From Bradyrhizobium sp. Ai1a-2 (GTDB lineage Bacteria; Pseudomonadota; Alphaproteobacteria; Rhizobiales; Xanthobacteraceae): 64,000 nucleotides of DNA. Where the stretch lies: contig NZ_AUEZ01000015.1 of the NCBI RefSeq assembly GCF_000426245.1, positions 62,001 to 126,000 on the forward strand, written 5' to 3'. Numbering within the stretch: position 1 is the first letter of the stretch; each line of letters begins with the position of its first letter. The position numbers were made by a program, and so were the translations under genes. Below, in pieces: positions 45,186-54,153 of the stretch. The notes beneath the pieces were generated by a model, which saw only the letters and a list, made by a program, of their open reading frames with translations, was not told the DNA's origin and searched no databases.

Positions 45186-45773
45186 ATGCGGAATTGGCCA
45201 TTTCGATTTCGGGTATTAGTGCCGATCATCACGGCGCTCCTGCTGGCGACAGCATTGCCGGCGCAGGCTCAGCAGCCGTCGGCGGCGGGTCTGTGGCAGA
45301 AGGTCGAGGGCGGCAAGCCCGTGGTATGGGTGCTGTTCGTCGACCATAACGGTGTCTTCGAAGGCATCATGGCCAAGACGTTCCCGAAACCCGGCGAGCC
45401 TGTCACCGAGGCTTGTTCGAAATGCACTGACGACCGCAAGAACGCGCCCTTACTGGGCATTCCCTTTATCCGCAACATGAAGCGCGACGGATTGAAGTAT
45501 GAGGAAGGCAACGTGCTCGATCCGCGCGACGGCAAGATCTACAGCGCCAAGATGAGCGTCAGTCCCGACGGCAAGGAATTGACGATGCGCGGCTACATCG
45601 GCATCTCGCTGTTCGGCAGGGACGAGACTTGGTACCGCCTCCCTGACACCGCGATCGCGCAACTCGATCCCGGCATCGTCGCGAAATATCTGCCGGCACA
45701 GGCGGCCGCGATGAAGCCGCCGCCTGCGGCCACGAAGAAGAACGTCGGTCCCGCCGGCATCCCTTCGCGCTAG
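45186..45773 (+). CDS. Exported DUF2147 protein
   Basis: 195 residues from ATG 45186 (GTG 45177 also possible). Signal peptide with [14 protein letters not shown]. The DUF2147 domain reads [18 protein letters not shown], then [20 protein letters not shown] and [20 protein letters not shown]. Members are small periplasmic or surface proteins of unknown function, common in rhizobia. A CxxC-like pair (ACSKCTD) occurs in the middle. The C-terminal tail is rich in P and K. The TAG stop forms the edge of a family-B repeat. Confidence 0.87.
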   Translation: MRNWPFRFRVLVPIITALLLATALPAQAQQPSAAGLWQKVEGGKPVVWVLFVDHNGVFEGIMAKTFPKPGEPVTEACSKCTDDRKNAPLLGIPFIRNMKRDGLKYEEGNVLDPRDGKIYSAKMSVSPDGKELTMRGYIGISLFGRDETWYRLPDTAIAQLDPGIVAKYLPAQAAAMKPPPAATKKNVGPAGIPSR

Positions 45774-45896
45774 AGCATTTTCGGTTCTGATTGAATCAGA
45801 ACCGAAGCTCTAGATTCTTGTTTTGACGCGTTTTCTTCACGCGAACCGGTATTCACTTCGCTCGAAAACGCTCTAGAGCCGTTTGGAAACGCTTTA
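45771..45896. repeat. Interspersed palindromic repeat, family B (best copy), filling a convergent gap
   Basis: CGGTTCTGATTGAATCAGAA with CCGAAGCTCTAGATTC, then TTTTGACGCGTTTTCTTCAC, GCGAACCGGTATTC and ACTTCGCTCGAAAACGCTCT, then CTAGAGC...CGCTTTAGC. The left edge holds the TAG stop of the DUF2147 gene. The right edge holds the TAA (minus strand) of the SGNH hydrolase gene. Confidence 0.88.
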
Positions 45897-47831
45897 GCGT
45901 CCGCCGATCGGCTGCACCGGTTCGGAGATCACCTCGCCAACGCCGACATCGAGCCGGAGCACCGCGGCCGCTGTGGGAAGAGCGGCGTCCGCCATCGCGG
46001 CATGGCCTTCGGCGGTCGGATGCACCGCGCCGCCATAGACGGCCGACAGGACGCCCCAGGTCGCATCGTGAATGTCCGAGGGTTGCATCGAGGACGGCAG
46101 CGCCTGCGGATAGGTCATCGCGGTGAAGTAGCTGTCATTGGCGTCGCGGATCCAGCGGGCGCGCGGCAGGTAGGCGCGATATTCCGAGGCGCTACGGCCG
46201 CACATCATCGGCTGGTTGGCGGCGGAGACGATGTCAGGATTGAAGCTCTCGCCATTGGCCGCAAAGCATTGCCGGTCGAATTCCGGATCGGTGGCGGCAC
46301 GCGCGCAGAAGCCATGCATCGCGAACGCGTCCTGATGGGCGTCGACGAAGCTCATGCGATCGGCGCGCGGATTGCGGCAGAGAATGCCGGACTGGCAAAG
46401 CGCCAGCGCCTTCAACGTCGGAAGAAATTCATCCTGCACATAGCCGACCACCGGAGCAAGCCGCTGCGGTGCGGCGTTGAAGGAGGGGTGGATGTCGAAG
46501 CCGGCGCGGCCGCCGGGGCAGGGGACGCCGCCGTCAGATAGCCCCGGATTGGCATAGGCCGTATAGATCACCCGCGAGAGGTCGCCGCCGACGAACGGCT
46601 TGAGCGCCTCGCGCAGCTTGGCAAAGGATTGCGGCAACGTGCGTCGCAGCGCGTCGCGGGACTCGTCGACGGACGCCATGACGCCACCGCGCCGGAACAG
46701 CGCACGCTCCGTCCCGGTGTCGACGATCACGTCGGCGACGAGGCCGGAGAAATAGATGTCGTTGGCGCCGATCGAGAGCAGGATCATGTCGAGCTGTCGA
46801 TCCGGCTGGCGGCGCTTGGCTGCCGCAAGCGCATCGCGCAATTCAGCGAGCTGACCGTTGACGCTGCCCGAGCAGGTGTTGCCCTTGCTCGGCTGGCACT
46901 CGCGGGCCTGTTGCGAGCCGAACAGCCCGTCATTGATGGTTGCGCCGGTGCAGGCGAGCGGCAGGTAGGTCACGGCGATGTGCGGGTAGCGCACCGCGAG
47001 CGCGAGCGCCGTGCGTGTCTGGTAGCTGTAAAGCGAGCGATGGCAGGCCGCGTTGAACCACACCGCGCTGTGCTTCTGCCATACCGAGAGGAAGTCCGGT
47101 GCTTCGCAGGCGCGCCCGCCTTTATAGCCGGCGCGGCTCGGCCGGTAATATTGCGCGCCCGCGGTGCCGAGATAGGAGCGGAAGCAGAAGCCTTCTTCTG
47201 CCAGCGCAATCGGACGGTCCGGATTGCCCTCGCCGGAAGCGATGCTGTCGCCGAGCCCAGCGATGAAGATGTCGCGCACGGCGATCTCGGTGGAGACGCG
47301 CTGGGTCGGATCGGAGCCGGCAGAGACGTCGACGGTCGCAACGGTGGTGCGGCCATAGCGGACGCGCAGGTTCACCGGTTCGGCGCAGTCGAAGGCGGAG
47401 CTCTGCACTCCATCGCCGTCGTCGAACGACCAGGCGCAGGTGGCGCCGACCGGAATCGGCCCGACCAATCGCACCGTGATCGGATGATCCGTTGGCGTCA
47501 GGTAGCTTTCCTTGATGTTGTCGCGGGTGCAGGGCTCGTTGACGCGGCCGGCGAGGTCGATGCAGAGCCGGTTGACGGTATTGCGCGCCCAGCCGCGGCC
47601 GTCGCTCTGCAATTCCAGCGCCTGCTCGCCGGCGAGCACGCTGCGGCCGCGGCCGGCTTCGGTCTGCAACAGGAAGTCGCGTTCCTCGCGGAACAGGCGA
47701 AAGCGGTTGCGGACTTCCCACGAAATCTGCAGCGGCTGTTCGGGGGCGGTCTGCGCTTCGGCCGACTGGCTCAGCAGCCCAATCGCCAGCAGCCCGACGG
47801 AAACGATCGAACGGAACGGAATTTTGACCAT
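45894..47831 (-). CDS. Exported SGNH/GDSL-family hydrolase (large)
   Basis: 645 residues from ATG 47831, giving the signal peptide MVKIPFRSIVSVGLLAIGLL SQSAEAQ (cleavage after AEA; read as two pieces). A GTG at 47888 would add 19 residues. A beta-rich N-terminal ~170 residues precede the SGNH domain: block I GLGDSIASGEGNP (Ser), block III GANDIYFSGL (Asn), block V HPTAEGHAAMAD (His). NAACHRSLYSYQ is also typical of the SEST-like branch. It is longer than the usual 250-350 residues. A lipase or esterase role at the cell envelope is likely; the substrate is unknown. Confidence 0.85.
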   Translation of the reverse strand: MVKIPFRSIVSVGLLAIGLLSQSAEAQTAPEQPLQISWEVRNRFRLFREERDFLLQTEAGRGRSVLAGEQALELQSDGRGWARNTVNRLCIDLAGRVNEPCTRDNIKESYLTPTDHPITVRLVGPIPVGATCAWSFDDGDGVQSSAFDCAEPVNLRVRYGRTTVATVDVSAGSDPTQRVSTEIAVRDIFIAGLGDSIASGEGNPDRPIALAEEGFCFRSYLGTAGAQYYRPSRAGYKGGRACEAPDFLSVWQKHSAVWFNAACHRSLYSYQTRTALALAVRYPHIAVTYLPLACTGATINDGLFGSQQARECQPSKGNTCSGSVNGQLAELRDALAAAKRRQPDRQLDMILLSIGANDIYFSGLVADVIVDTGTERALFRRGGVMASVDESRDALRRTLPQSFAKLREALKPFVGGDLSRVIYTAYANPGLSDGGVPCPGGRAGFDIHPSFNAAPQRLAPVVGYVQDEFLPTLKALALCQSGILCRNPRADRMSFVDAHQDAFAMHGFCARAATDPEFDRQCFAANGESFNPDIVSAANQPMMCGRSASEYRAYLPRARWIRDANDSYFTAMTYPQALPSSMQPSDIHDATWGVLSAVYGGAVHPTAEGHAAMADAALPTAAAVLRLDVGVGEVISEPVQPIGGR

Positions 47832-47918
47832 GGCGCGTTTGACGGCATCGGTGGGGCAGAAATAAGAGAGCCGCGCCGAATTAGCCACAAAGAATAACGC
47901 GCCCGGATAACGTCGCTG

Positions 47919-49004
47919 TTACCGCTTCAGGTGCTTGATCCGGGGCCGGCTTTCGACCGATCGCCGCACGGTGGCCTCCGCGGTCTCCGCCCTGAAGGGT
48001 GGATCATTGAGCTTGCGCCGGCTGAGCCACGGCTGCACCACGTTGAGCCAGAGCTCGCGCATCCCCATGATCGAGATCGAGATGCCGAACGGGATCAGGA
48101 AATACAGGATGCGGAACACGACCAGTGTCGCCAGCAACTGCTCCTTGGAGAAGTCCGGCAGGGCCACCAGCATCGCGGCGTCGAACACGCCGATCGACCC
48201 GGGCGCGTGGCTTGCGAAGCCGAGCAGGGTGGCCAGGATGAACACCACCGCCAGCGAGACGAAATCGATATAGGGCTCGGTCGGCATCAACAGATACATC
48301 GCGAGCGCGCAGAAGCCGAGATCGACGACGCCGATCAGGATCTGGACGAGCGTCAGCTTCGCGGACGGCAATATCACCTTCCAGCCGTTCTGGCCGAGCT
48401 CGCGGCGGCCGGTGCCGGTCACGAGCCAGACCAGATAGGCGCCGATGCCGGCAAGGCAGCCCAATCCGATCAGCCGGTTCATGGCCGCCGGCAACAGGTC
48501 CATCGAGGACGCGGCGGCGGGGTGCCAGACCATGCCGATCCCAAGCACGAAGAGATTGCCGAGCCAGAAGGTCAGGCCGGAGAGGAAGCAGATCTTGGCG
48601 ACATCGATCGCGGTCAGGCCATAGTCCGAATAGATGCGAAAACGGATCGCGCCGCCGGTGAAGACGGTGGCGCCGATATTGTGGCCGATGGTGTAGCTGG
48701 TGAAGCTGGACAGTGCCGCAATGCGGTAGGGGATATGGGTCTTGCCGATGGTCCGAAGCGCGAAGAAGTCGTAAAAGGTTAATGTGCAGAAGGCTCCGAC
48801 CACGCACAGCGCCGCGAGCGCGATGCGATGGGGGGCGATCTCGGTCAGCGCCGTCAGGACCAGGGCGGTATCGACGCCCTTCAAGGTCCGGACCAGATGG
48901 GTCACCGCCAACGCGATGATGATAAGGCTCGCGGCGATCCCGAGCCGTTTCCAGCCGATCTTTTCCTTGAAGCCACGCCCAAGCGCGGTCAGCAGCCGAT
49001 GCAT
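47919..49004 (-). CDS. YbhN/MprF-N-terminal-like membrane protein (UPF0104)
   Basis: 361 residues from ATG 49004. Eight or so membrane helices. Family markers: YDFFALRTIGKTHIPYRIAA, SYTIGHNIGATVFTGGAIRF and FASHAPGSIGVFDAAMLVAL. The same fold forms the flippase part of MprF (lysyl-phosphatidylglycerol). Here there is no synthetase domain, so it is probably a lipid flippase or transporter of unknown substrate. The upstream 393-base gap to the YciF gene carries that gene's promoter. Confidence 0.85.
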   Translation of the reverse strand: MHRLLTALGRGFKEKIGWKRLGIAASLIIIALAVTHLVRTLKGVDTALVLTALTEIAPHRIALAALCVVGAFCTLTFYDFFALRTIGKTHIPYRIAALSSFTSYTIGHNIGATVFTGGAIRFRIYSDYGLTAIDVAKICFLSGLTFWLGNLFVLGIGMVWHPAAASSMDLLPAAMNRLIGLGCLAGIGAYLVWLVTGTGRRELGQNGWKVILPSAKLTLVQILIGVVDLGFCALAMYLLMPTEPYIDFVSLAVVFILATLLGFASHAPGSIGVFDAAMLVALPDFSKEQLLATLVVFRILYFLIPFGISISIMGMRELWLNVVQPWLSRRKLNDPPFRAETAEATVRRSVESRPRIKHLKR

Positions 49005-49282
49005 TCGTCCTCCCGGCGGGGCGACATTCTTAAGAAGGCCCGTTACGTGGTCAGATGGGGTAACGGGTGACGGTCAAACGCACCGTGCCCAAGCACCCAT
49101 AAGGCAAAACCGTAGATTTGTGCAGCCCTTGACAAGCCACGCTTCCGCCTTCGTTCGCGATTTCTGTCATACGCCGTACATATGTCTGGGCCTTGGAAAA
49201 TGTGAGTCGCCGCCAGCGGCCCTCTCGGTTCAATTCGTCGCAGCGTTCCGCTGTTCCGAGGCCGGGTTCTTACGGATTCTCC

Positions 49283-49307
49283 GGAACGTCGGTCCATCCA
49301 GCCGGTT
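49283..49307 (+). promoter_or_regulatory. EcfG-type (general stress) promoter of the YciF gene
   Basis: GGAAC, 16 bases, GGTT: close to the alphaproteobacterial EcfG consensus GGAAC-N16/17-CGTT, with one -10 mismatch. It lies ~90 bases before the YciF start codon. YciF-like genes are commonly stress-induced, so the fit is reasonable. The rest of the 393-base gap shows nothing clear. Confidence 0.5.
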
Positions 49308-49397
49308 AGCGCAGGTATCGGCAAACAGAACATGGCGTCGTGCGGGGGACAAGGAGGTGGCCGCGCGTCATGTTCCCAGAACCAAGGGATACGCGCA

Positions 49398-49904
49398 ATG
49401 GGACTGTTCAGTAAAGACATCAAGAGCATGAATGACTTGTTCGTGCACCAATTGCAGGACATCTATTACGCCGAGCAACAACTTGTGAAAGCGTTGCCGA
49501 AGATGGCCAAAAAGGCCTCCGATCCGCAGCTCAAGCAGGGCTTTTTGGCCCATCTGGATGAGACCAGGACGCATGTGCAGAGACTGGAGCAGGTGTTCCA
49601 GATGCACGGCGCCCAGGTGAAGGCGGTCGATTGTCCGGCAATCGACGGCATCATCGAGGAAGCCGACGAGGTGGCCGGAGAGGTGGATGACAAGAACGTT
49701 CTCGACGCCGCGCTGATCAACGCGGCGCAGGCCGCTGAGCATTATGAGATCGTCCGCTATGGCAGCCTGATCGCATGGGCACGGCAACTCGGCCGCAACG
49801 ACTGCGCTTCCATCCTGCAGAAGACGCTGGACGAGGAAAAAATGACCGACAACAAGCTGACCTCGATCGCCGAAGGCAAGGTCAATCTCAGGGCCGCGGG
49901 CTAG
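49398..49904 (+). CDS. YciF/YciE-family (DUF892) ferritin-like protein
   Basis: 168 residues from ATG 49398. Ferritin-like four-helix bundle: MNDLFVHQLQDIYYAEQQLV, GFLAHLDETRTHVQRLEQVF (E and H ligands), ALINAAQAAEHYEIVRYGSL and the C-terminal KTLDEEKMTDNKLTSIA. Metal-binding E/H positions are intact. Members are stress-induced and may bind di-iron. A strong terminator follows at 50019. Parts of this gene and its trailer recur as a broken copy at 51567-51803 and 52811-52880. Confidence 0.9.
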   Translation: MGLFSKDIKSMNDLFVHQLQDIYYAEQQLVKALPKMAKKASDPQLKQGFLAHLDETRTHVQRLEQVFQMHGAQVKAVDCPAIDGIIEEADEVAGEVDDKNVLDAALINAAQAAEHYEIVRYGSLIAWARQLGRNDCASILQKTLDEEKMTDNKLTSIAEGKVNLRAAG

Positions 49905-50018
49905 ATCACGATCCGGCCAGCTCGACTGGGTCATGACTCATCAGAGTGTGATCTCGGCCTAGCTGAAGCCGGTTCCGGATGGTCCGGATCATGCTCTCGG
50001 CATTTCGGATATTGAGGC

Positions 50019-50054
50019 AAAAAGCCGCTCCGGAATAATCCGGTGCGGCTTTTT
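50019..50054 (+). terminator. Rho-independent terminator of the YciF gene
   Basis: AAAAAGCCGC-T-CCGG-AATAAT-CCGG-T-GCGGCTTTTT: two nested stems with a T-run. It is followed by TTGTACCGG. A degraded copy of this terminator lies at 52811-52880, inside the CPBP gene 3' end. Confidence 0.9.
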
Positions 50055-50155
50055 GTACCGGTCGCCGCTCTCCGCGATCATTATTCGATCAATACCGAAG
50101 TGTATTCGTGAGATAACGGGCTATGTCTGGTGCTGGCTCTCCGTCGAGGTGATCC

Positions 50156-51610
50156 ATGCAAAACCAGTCGCTCAGGACCCGACAATATGCGGACGCGCCG
50201 TCCGGTCCGGAAGAAAAACCGCTGCCTTCCAGGCTCGCCGCCTCGCTGACACTTGCCGCGATGAGCCTGGGCTACGGGGTGGTGCAGCTCGACGTCACCA
50301 TCGTCAACACCGCGCTGCATGCGATCGGCGCCACGCTTGGCGGCGGTGTGTCCGACCTGCAATGGGTGGTGAGCGCCTACACCATCGCGTTTGCCGCTTT
50401 CATCCTGACGGCCGGCGCGCTCGGCGACCGCATCGGCGCCAAACGGGTCTTCATGACCGGTTTTGCCCTGTTCACCGCGGCGTCCCTTGCCTGTGCGCTG
50501 GCGCCGAACGCAACGGTCCTGATCGCGGCGCGCTGCATCCAGGGACTGGCGGCCGCGATCCTGGTGCCCAATTCGCTGGCGCTGCTCAGCCATGCCTATC
50601 CGGATGAGAGAGGGCGCGGCCGCGCTGTCGCGGTCTGGGCGGCCGGCGCCAGCGTGGCGCTGACGGCTGGGCCCTTTCTCGGCGGTGCACTGATTGCGCT
50701 GATCGGCTGGCGCGCGATCTTTTTGGTCAATCTGCCGATCGGCCTTGCCGGCCTCTGGCTCACCTTCCGCTACGCCGACGAGACCACGCGCTCATTCTCG
50801 CGCGAGATCGACCTGCCTGGTCAAATCGCGGCGATCGCGGCCCTCGGCACGCTTGCTGGCGCGCTTATCGAGGGCGGCGCGCGCGGCTGGCAAGATCCAT
50901 TCGTGGTCTCAGGCTTTGCCGCGTCCGCGGTGCTGAGCGCGCTGTTCGCCCGGCTCGAAGCCTATGCGCTGCAACCGATGCTGCCGCTCGCACTGTTCAG
51001 GCAGCGAATGTTCACGGCGACATCGCTCGTCGGTCTTCTCGTCAACGTCGCCTATTACGGGCTGATCTTCGTGCTGAGCCTGTATTTCCAGGAGATCAAT
51101 GGCCTTTCGGCATTTCAGACCGGGCTTGCCTTCGTGCCGATGATGGGCGCGGTGCTGCCCGTCAATCTGATCGCGCCGCGCATCAGCGAGCGCATCGGCG
51201 CGCCCGCGACCATCGGCAGCGGCGCTCTGCTGTCGGCCGCGGGATGTCTGGCATTGCTCGGTTTGGGGCCTGATACCTCCTATTGGGCGATCTGCGCGCA
51301 ACTGGTCATGATGAGCTGCGGCCTGGGTCTCTTGGTCCCGCCGTTGACGTCGACGCTGCTCGGCAGCGTCGAGAAATCGCGCTCGGGGATTGCGGCCGGC
51401 GTGCTCAATGCGACGCGGCAGACCGGAAGTGTGCTGGGCGTCGCGCTGTTCGGCTCGCTGGTCGGTCGGTCCACGGCATTCATCGCCGGCCTGCACGCGT
51501 CGCTGCTTATCTCGGCCGGCCTGCTGGTTACTGCCGCTGCCACGATCATGCTTGGTGCCCAGCGTTGGCCGGAGAGGTGGATGACGAGAACGTGCCCACC
51601 CCCGCGCTGA
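50156..51610 (+). CDS. MFS multidrug-type efflux transporter (DHA2 family) with replaced C-terminus
   Basis: 484 residues from ATG 50156, with GAGGTG upstream. Fourteen membrane segments of the EmrB/QacA family: LDVTIVNTALHAIG (motif D1), GDRIGAKRVFMTGF (motif A) and AAGASVALTAGPFLGGAL (motif C). After the last helix (LLVTAAATIMLGAQRW) the final ~14 codons are derived from a fragment of the YciF gene (from 51567), so the protein ends PERWMTRTCPPPR. Function should survive, because the change lies beyond the membrane part. Confidence 0.88.
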   Translation: MQNQSLRTRQYADAPSGPEEKPLPSRLAASLTLAAMSLGYGVVQLDVTIVNTALHAIGATLGGGVSDLQWVVSAYTIAFAAFILTAGALGDRIGAKRVFMTGFALFTAASLACALAPNATVLIAARCIQGLAAAILVPNSLALLSHAYPDERGRGRAVAVWAAGASVALTAGPFLGGALIALIGWRAIFLVNLPIGLAGLWLTFRYADETTRSFSREIDLPGQIAAIAALGTLAGALIEGGARGWQDPFVVSGFAASAVLSALFARLEAYALQPMLPLALFRQRMFTATSLVGLLVNVAYYGLIFVLSLYFQEINGLSAFQTGLAFVPMMGAVLPVNLIAPRISERIGAPATIGSGALLSAAGCLALLGLGPDTSYWAICAQLVMMSCGLGLLVPPLTSTLLGSVEKSRSGIAAGVLNATRQTGSVLGVALFGSLVGRSTAFIAGLHASLLISAGLLVTAAATIMLGAQRWPERWMTRTCPPPR

Positions 51611-51803
51611 TCAATGCCGCGCAGAAACCGCCGAACAAAGTGAGATCGTCATCTATGCGGCTGATCGCCTGCGCACGGCAGCGAACTGAATCACGATCCG
51701 GCCAGGCTGACTGGGCTGCAGATCATTAGGGCGTGATCTTTCGGCAAACGCCTCGCGCGTCCAGCGAAAGCCGGTTTCGGATTGTCCGGATCATGCTCTA
51801 GTG
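51567..51803 (+). pseudogene. Fragment of a duplicated YciF gene and its trailer
   Basis: GGCCGGAGAGGTGGATGACG, then AGAACGTG...CGCGCTGATCAATGCCGCGC, matches 49673 onward of the intact gene. It continues through CTGATCGCCTGCGCACGGCA to the trailer ATCACGATCCGGCCAG and the GTCCGGATCATGCTC palindrome. About 110 bases of the gene's 3' part are missing and frames are broken. It overlaps the MFS gene 3' end. Confidence 0.82.
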
Positions 51804-51888
51804 TCTTTCATGGCTCGAGCGGCTTCGCGTGGAAAGCGGCACCCCTGATGTTCTCAAACGAACTCAAGATATTTCGCAAGGGGCTTTG

Positions 51889-52890
51889 ATGTCGTTTGTT
51901 TCAACCCACCCGTTGTCCGGCGCCGCATATCTTCTGTTGGCAATTTCAGCCGCCGCACTTGTCGCTCGAAAGCAAAATTTCTCGACTTGGTTTGCGTGCC
52001 TTTCGTTGGTGGCGGCCCTCTTCGGCGGCATCGTATCGATCGAGGCAGTTTTCGCATTGGCGGCGTTTCTCGTTCTGTGTCTTTGGCACTTCAGCCTGCG
52101 CCGCGGCGACGTGGCTTTCACCTTTCCCGGCGCGACCATGTTATCCGGACTTTTGGTTGTGGCTGCAGCCGTTACATTCGCCGGTCACTTCATGCCCGGT
52201 TTTCATAATGCGAAAATCATAGATCACATGGTGATGTCTCCGGGCGGAGTGCCGTTCACGATGTACCTTGACTTCGACAAGGTGGCCGCGGCCTGGATAC
52301 TGGCGCGGTGCGGGGGCTTTTTTCCCGTGGCCGCCGACTCCCAAAAATCAGCGAACGAACAGGCTGACGCACGGCGCAGTCTCGTGATCGGCGCCCTCTG
52401 TCTGGGCAGTTGCCTTGCCGTGATAATTCCGGTTTCCTTAGCCATCGGCTACATCGCATTCGACCCCAAGATCATGCCCTTCTTCTGGATCTGGGCAGCG
52501 AATAACCTCATATTCGTTGCGTTTTCAGAAGAGACTTTGTTTCGCGGGATGGTGCAGGGCAGCCTCACGGCCGGATTTACCCGTCTTGGCTGGCCCGCTT
52601 ATGCTGCGTTGCTGGTAAGCGCTGGACTCTTCGGATTAGCCCATATTGCTGGAGGCTGGGCCTATGTCGCGCTGGCCGCTCTCGCAGGATTGTTCTACGG
52701 TGCAGCCTTTCTGAAAACCAACCGCCTGGAAACATCTATCGCGGTGCACTTTCTGTTGAACTTCATTCACGCGGTTTTCTTTACGTATCCTGCCCTCCAC
52801 ATAGACACGGTTGCCGGCATTTCGGACATTGAGACAAACGCTGCGTCGGAGCGATCCCGTGCGGCTTTCGCACGGGCGCTGCTACCGTGA
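51889..52890 (+). CDS. CPBP family intramembrane metalloprotease
   Basis: 333 residues from ATG 51889, preceded by AAGGGG; the frame is open from 51829. About eight membrane helices. CPBP/Rce1 motifs: SEETLFRGMVQG (EExxxR), FGLAHIAGGW (H in motif 2), HFLLNFIHAVF (HxxxN). The last ~25 residues (from AGISDIETNA) are encoded by a degraded copy of the YciF terminator region. The gene therefore sits inside a split copy of that unit. Such proteins serve in bacteriocin immunity or unknown protein processing. Base composition is lower in GC than its neighbours. Confidence 0.85.
   Translation: MSFVSTHPLSGAAYLLLAISAAALVARKQNFSTWFACLSLVAALFGGIVSIEAVFALAAFLVLCLWHFSLRRGDVAFTFPGATMLSGLLVVAAAVTFAGHFMPGFHNAKIIDHMVMSPGGVPFTMYLDFDKVAAAWILARCGGFFPVAADSQKSANEQADARRSLVIGALCLGSCLAVIIPVSLAIGYIAFDPKIMPFFWIWAANNLIFVAFSEETLFRGMVQGSLTAGFTRLGWPAYAALLVSAGLFGLAHIAGGWAYVALAALAGLFYGAAFLKTNRLETSIAVHFLLNFIHAVFFTYPALHIDTVAGISDIETNAASERSRAAFARALLP
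52811..52880 (+). repeat. Second half of the broken YciF-terminator copy
   Basis: CCGGCATTTCGGACATTGAG ACAAA...GTGCGGCTTT...CGGGCGCTGC matches 49996-50070 (CGGCATTTCGGATATTGAGG, then GTGCGGCTTT, then GTCGCCGCT). It continues the copy that stops at 51803. About one kilobase carrying the CPBP gene lies between the two halves. Confidence 0.75.
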
Positions 52891-52918
52891 AGTGGCGGGC
52901 TGCATGTGATGTTGGCTC

Positions 52919-53008
52919 ATGGCGATCGTTCGCGCCGTGACCGGGCTCGGCAAGAGCCTGGGCATCATCACCACGGCGGAGAGGTCACACCAATGCCAGC
53001 GAGCTTAG
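52919..53008 (+). pseudogene. Remnant of an EAL-domain (c-di-GMP phosphodiesterase) gene
   Basis: From ATG 52919 the frame reads MAIVRAVTGLGKSLGIITTA then E, which matches the conserved AI-x-AV-x-x-LGxSLG-x-x-x-TAEGVE helix-strand near the end of EAL domains. After TAE the reading changes to RSHQCQRA and stops, so the GVET catalytic part is gone. Only ~21 residues remain; it is not functional. Confidence 0.7.
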
Positions 53009-53439
53009 TTCCTGCGCAGCGCGAAATGCGCGCCGCAAAACGCCATCGCACCGCCGAGGCACAGCGCGGCGAGGCCTGCCTCCACGATCGAGATGGTCGA
53101 GATCGAACTCGGTGCGGAAGCCACCTGGCCGGCGCCGGCGAGGATCAGGACGCCGACGGCGATCAGGAATTGCCGCATTCGCGGCGGGATCTCGCCGGAG
53201 ACGGCGCTGTGCATCAGGTTCGCGGTGAAATAGCCGCCACAGAACGCCACCGTCGCGATCAGCCACCAGGCGATTGCCGCCCCAGCCGGCATGGATTCGT
53301 GCGTGTCGGAGCGCCACAGCCCGCCAAGATCGAGGCCGTAGCGTGTGCCCAGCATGTGCACGGCGAGCGCCAGCAGCACGCCGGAAATCATGGCGCCGCC
53401 AAGGATCAGGTGGCGTGGAAAAGAGGTCGTCTCAACCAT
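53005..53439 (-). CDS. Hypothetical four-helix membrane protein
   Basis: 144 residues from ATG 53439; the frame is open to 53529, but the added part lacks a ribosome site. Four hydrophobic helices are visible (LILGGAMISGVLLALAVHML, AIAWWLIATVAFCGGYFTAN, FLIAVGVLILAGAGQVASAP, VEAGLAALCLGGAMAFCGAH). No motif is recognised. It is divergent from the next gene. Function unknown. Confidence 0.65.
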   Translation of the reverse strand: MVETTSFPRHLILGGAMISGVLLALAVHMLGTRYGLDLGGLWRSDTHESMPAGAAIAWWLIATVAFCGGYFTANLMHSAVSGEIPPRMRQFLIAVGVLILAGAGQVASAPSSISTISIVEAGLAALCLGGAMAFCGAHFALRRN

Positions 53440-53491
53440 GGTCTGCTTGTAGGATGAAGGCGGCGCGCCGCGCAAGCCGTGCGGTAGCCGT

Positions 53492-54112
53492 TTGCTCCGG
53501 GTTGTGGAATTGCCGACGTCATCAGCCAATAGCGCCGAGCCAGGCGAGGGCGCAGCGACGCGCTATGCCTACAAGGCATCATTGATCGGATCGGCGCATC
53601 AATTCGAATTGACCGATGCCGGCCTGTCGTGGCGCATCGCCGGCCGTTCCGGCGTCTGGCCTTATCGCGATATCTCGGCGGTCCGCCTCTCGTATCGTCC
53701 GGTGTCGATGCAGTCGCGCCGTTTCCGTGCCGATATCCAGAATGCCAATGGCGGACGCCTCGCCATCCTCTCGACCACCTGGCAGACCGCAACCCTGATG
53801 GAGCCGCAGGATCGCGGCTACCGTGCCTTCATCGAGGAGTTGCACCGGCGGCTGAAGGCGGCCGGCAGCAAGGCGGTGCTGACAGGTGGGCTCGGACCTG
53901 TGACCTATGCGGCCGCCCTCGCAGTGTTGGCGGTGCTGGCGGTCGCGATGATCGGGCTATTGCTGCGTGCATTGTACACCGGCGAATTCGTCGGCGTACT
54001 GTTCCTGATCGGCTTCGCCGTCCTGTTCGCCTGGCAGATCGGCGGCTTCGTCGGGCGCAACCGGCCGCGCAGCTACGGCTTCGATCATCTGCCGGTCAAG
54101 TTGCTCCCATAG
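53492..54112 (+). CDS. Hypothetical protein with PH-like front and two C-terminal membrane helices
   Basis: 206 residues from TTG 53492; GTG 53504 is an equal alternative and no ATG fits. Residues ~25-120 alternate in beta strands (HQFELTDAGLSWRIAG, WPYRDISAVRLSYRP, LAILSTTWQTATLM), like a bacterial PH domain. Two membrane helices follow (TYAAALAVLAVLAVAMIGLL and GVLFLIGFAVLFAWQIGGF). It may sense or bind something at the inner membrane. No family is recognised with certainty. Confidence 0.65.
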   Translation: MLRVVELPTSSANSAEPGEGAATRYAYKASLIGSAHQFELTDAGLSWRIAGRSGVWPYRDISAVRLSYRPVSMQSRRFRADIQNANGGRLAILSTTWQTATLMEPQDRGYRAFIEELHRRLKAAGSKAVLTGGLGPVTYAAALAVLAVLAVAMIGLLLRALYTGEFVGVLFLIGFAVLFAWQIGGFVGRNRPRSYGFDHLPVKLLP

Positions 54113-54153
54113 CTTTTTGCGTACACGAAGCGAGATGATCGCAACCGAGCGCA

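Noticed and set aside
49905..53008. Insertion sequence causing the rearranged YciF copies
   Set aside because: No transposase frame, terminal inverted repeats or target duplication could be found in the stretch.
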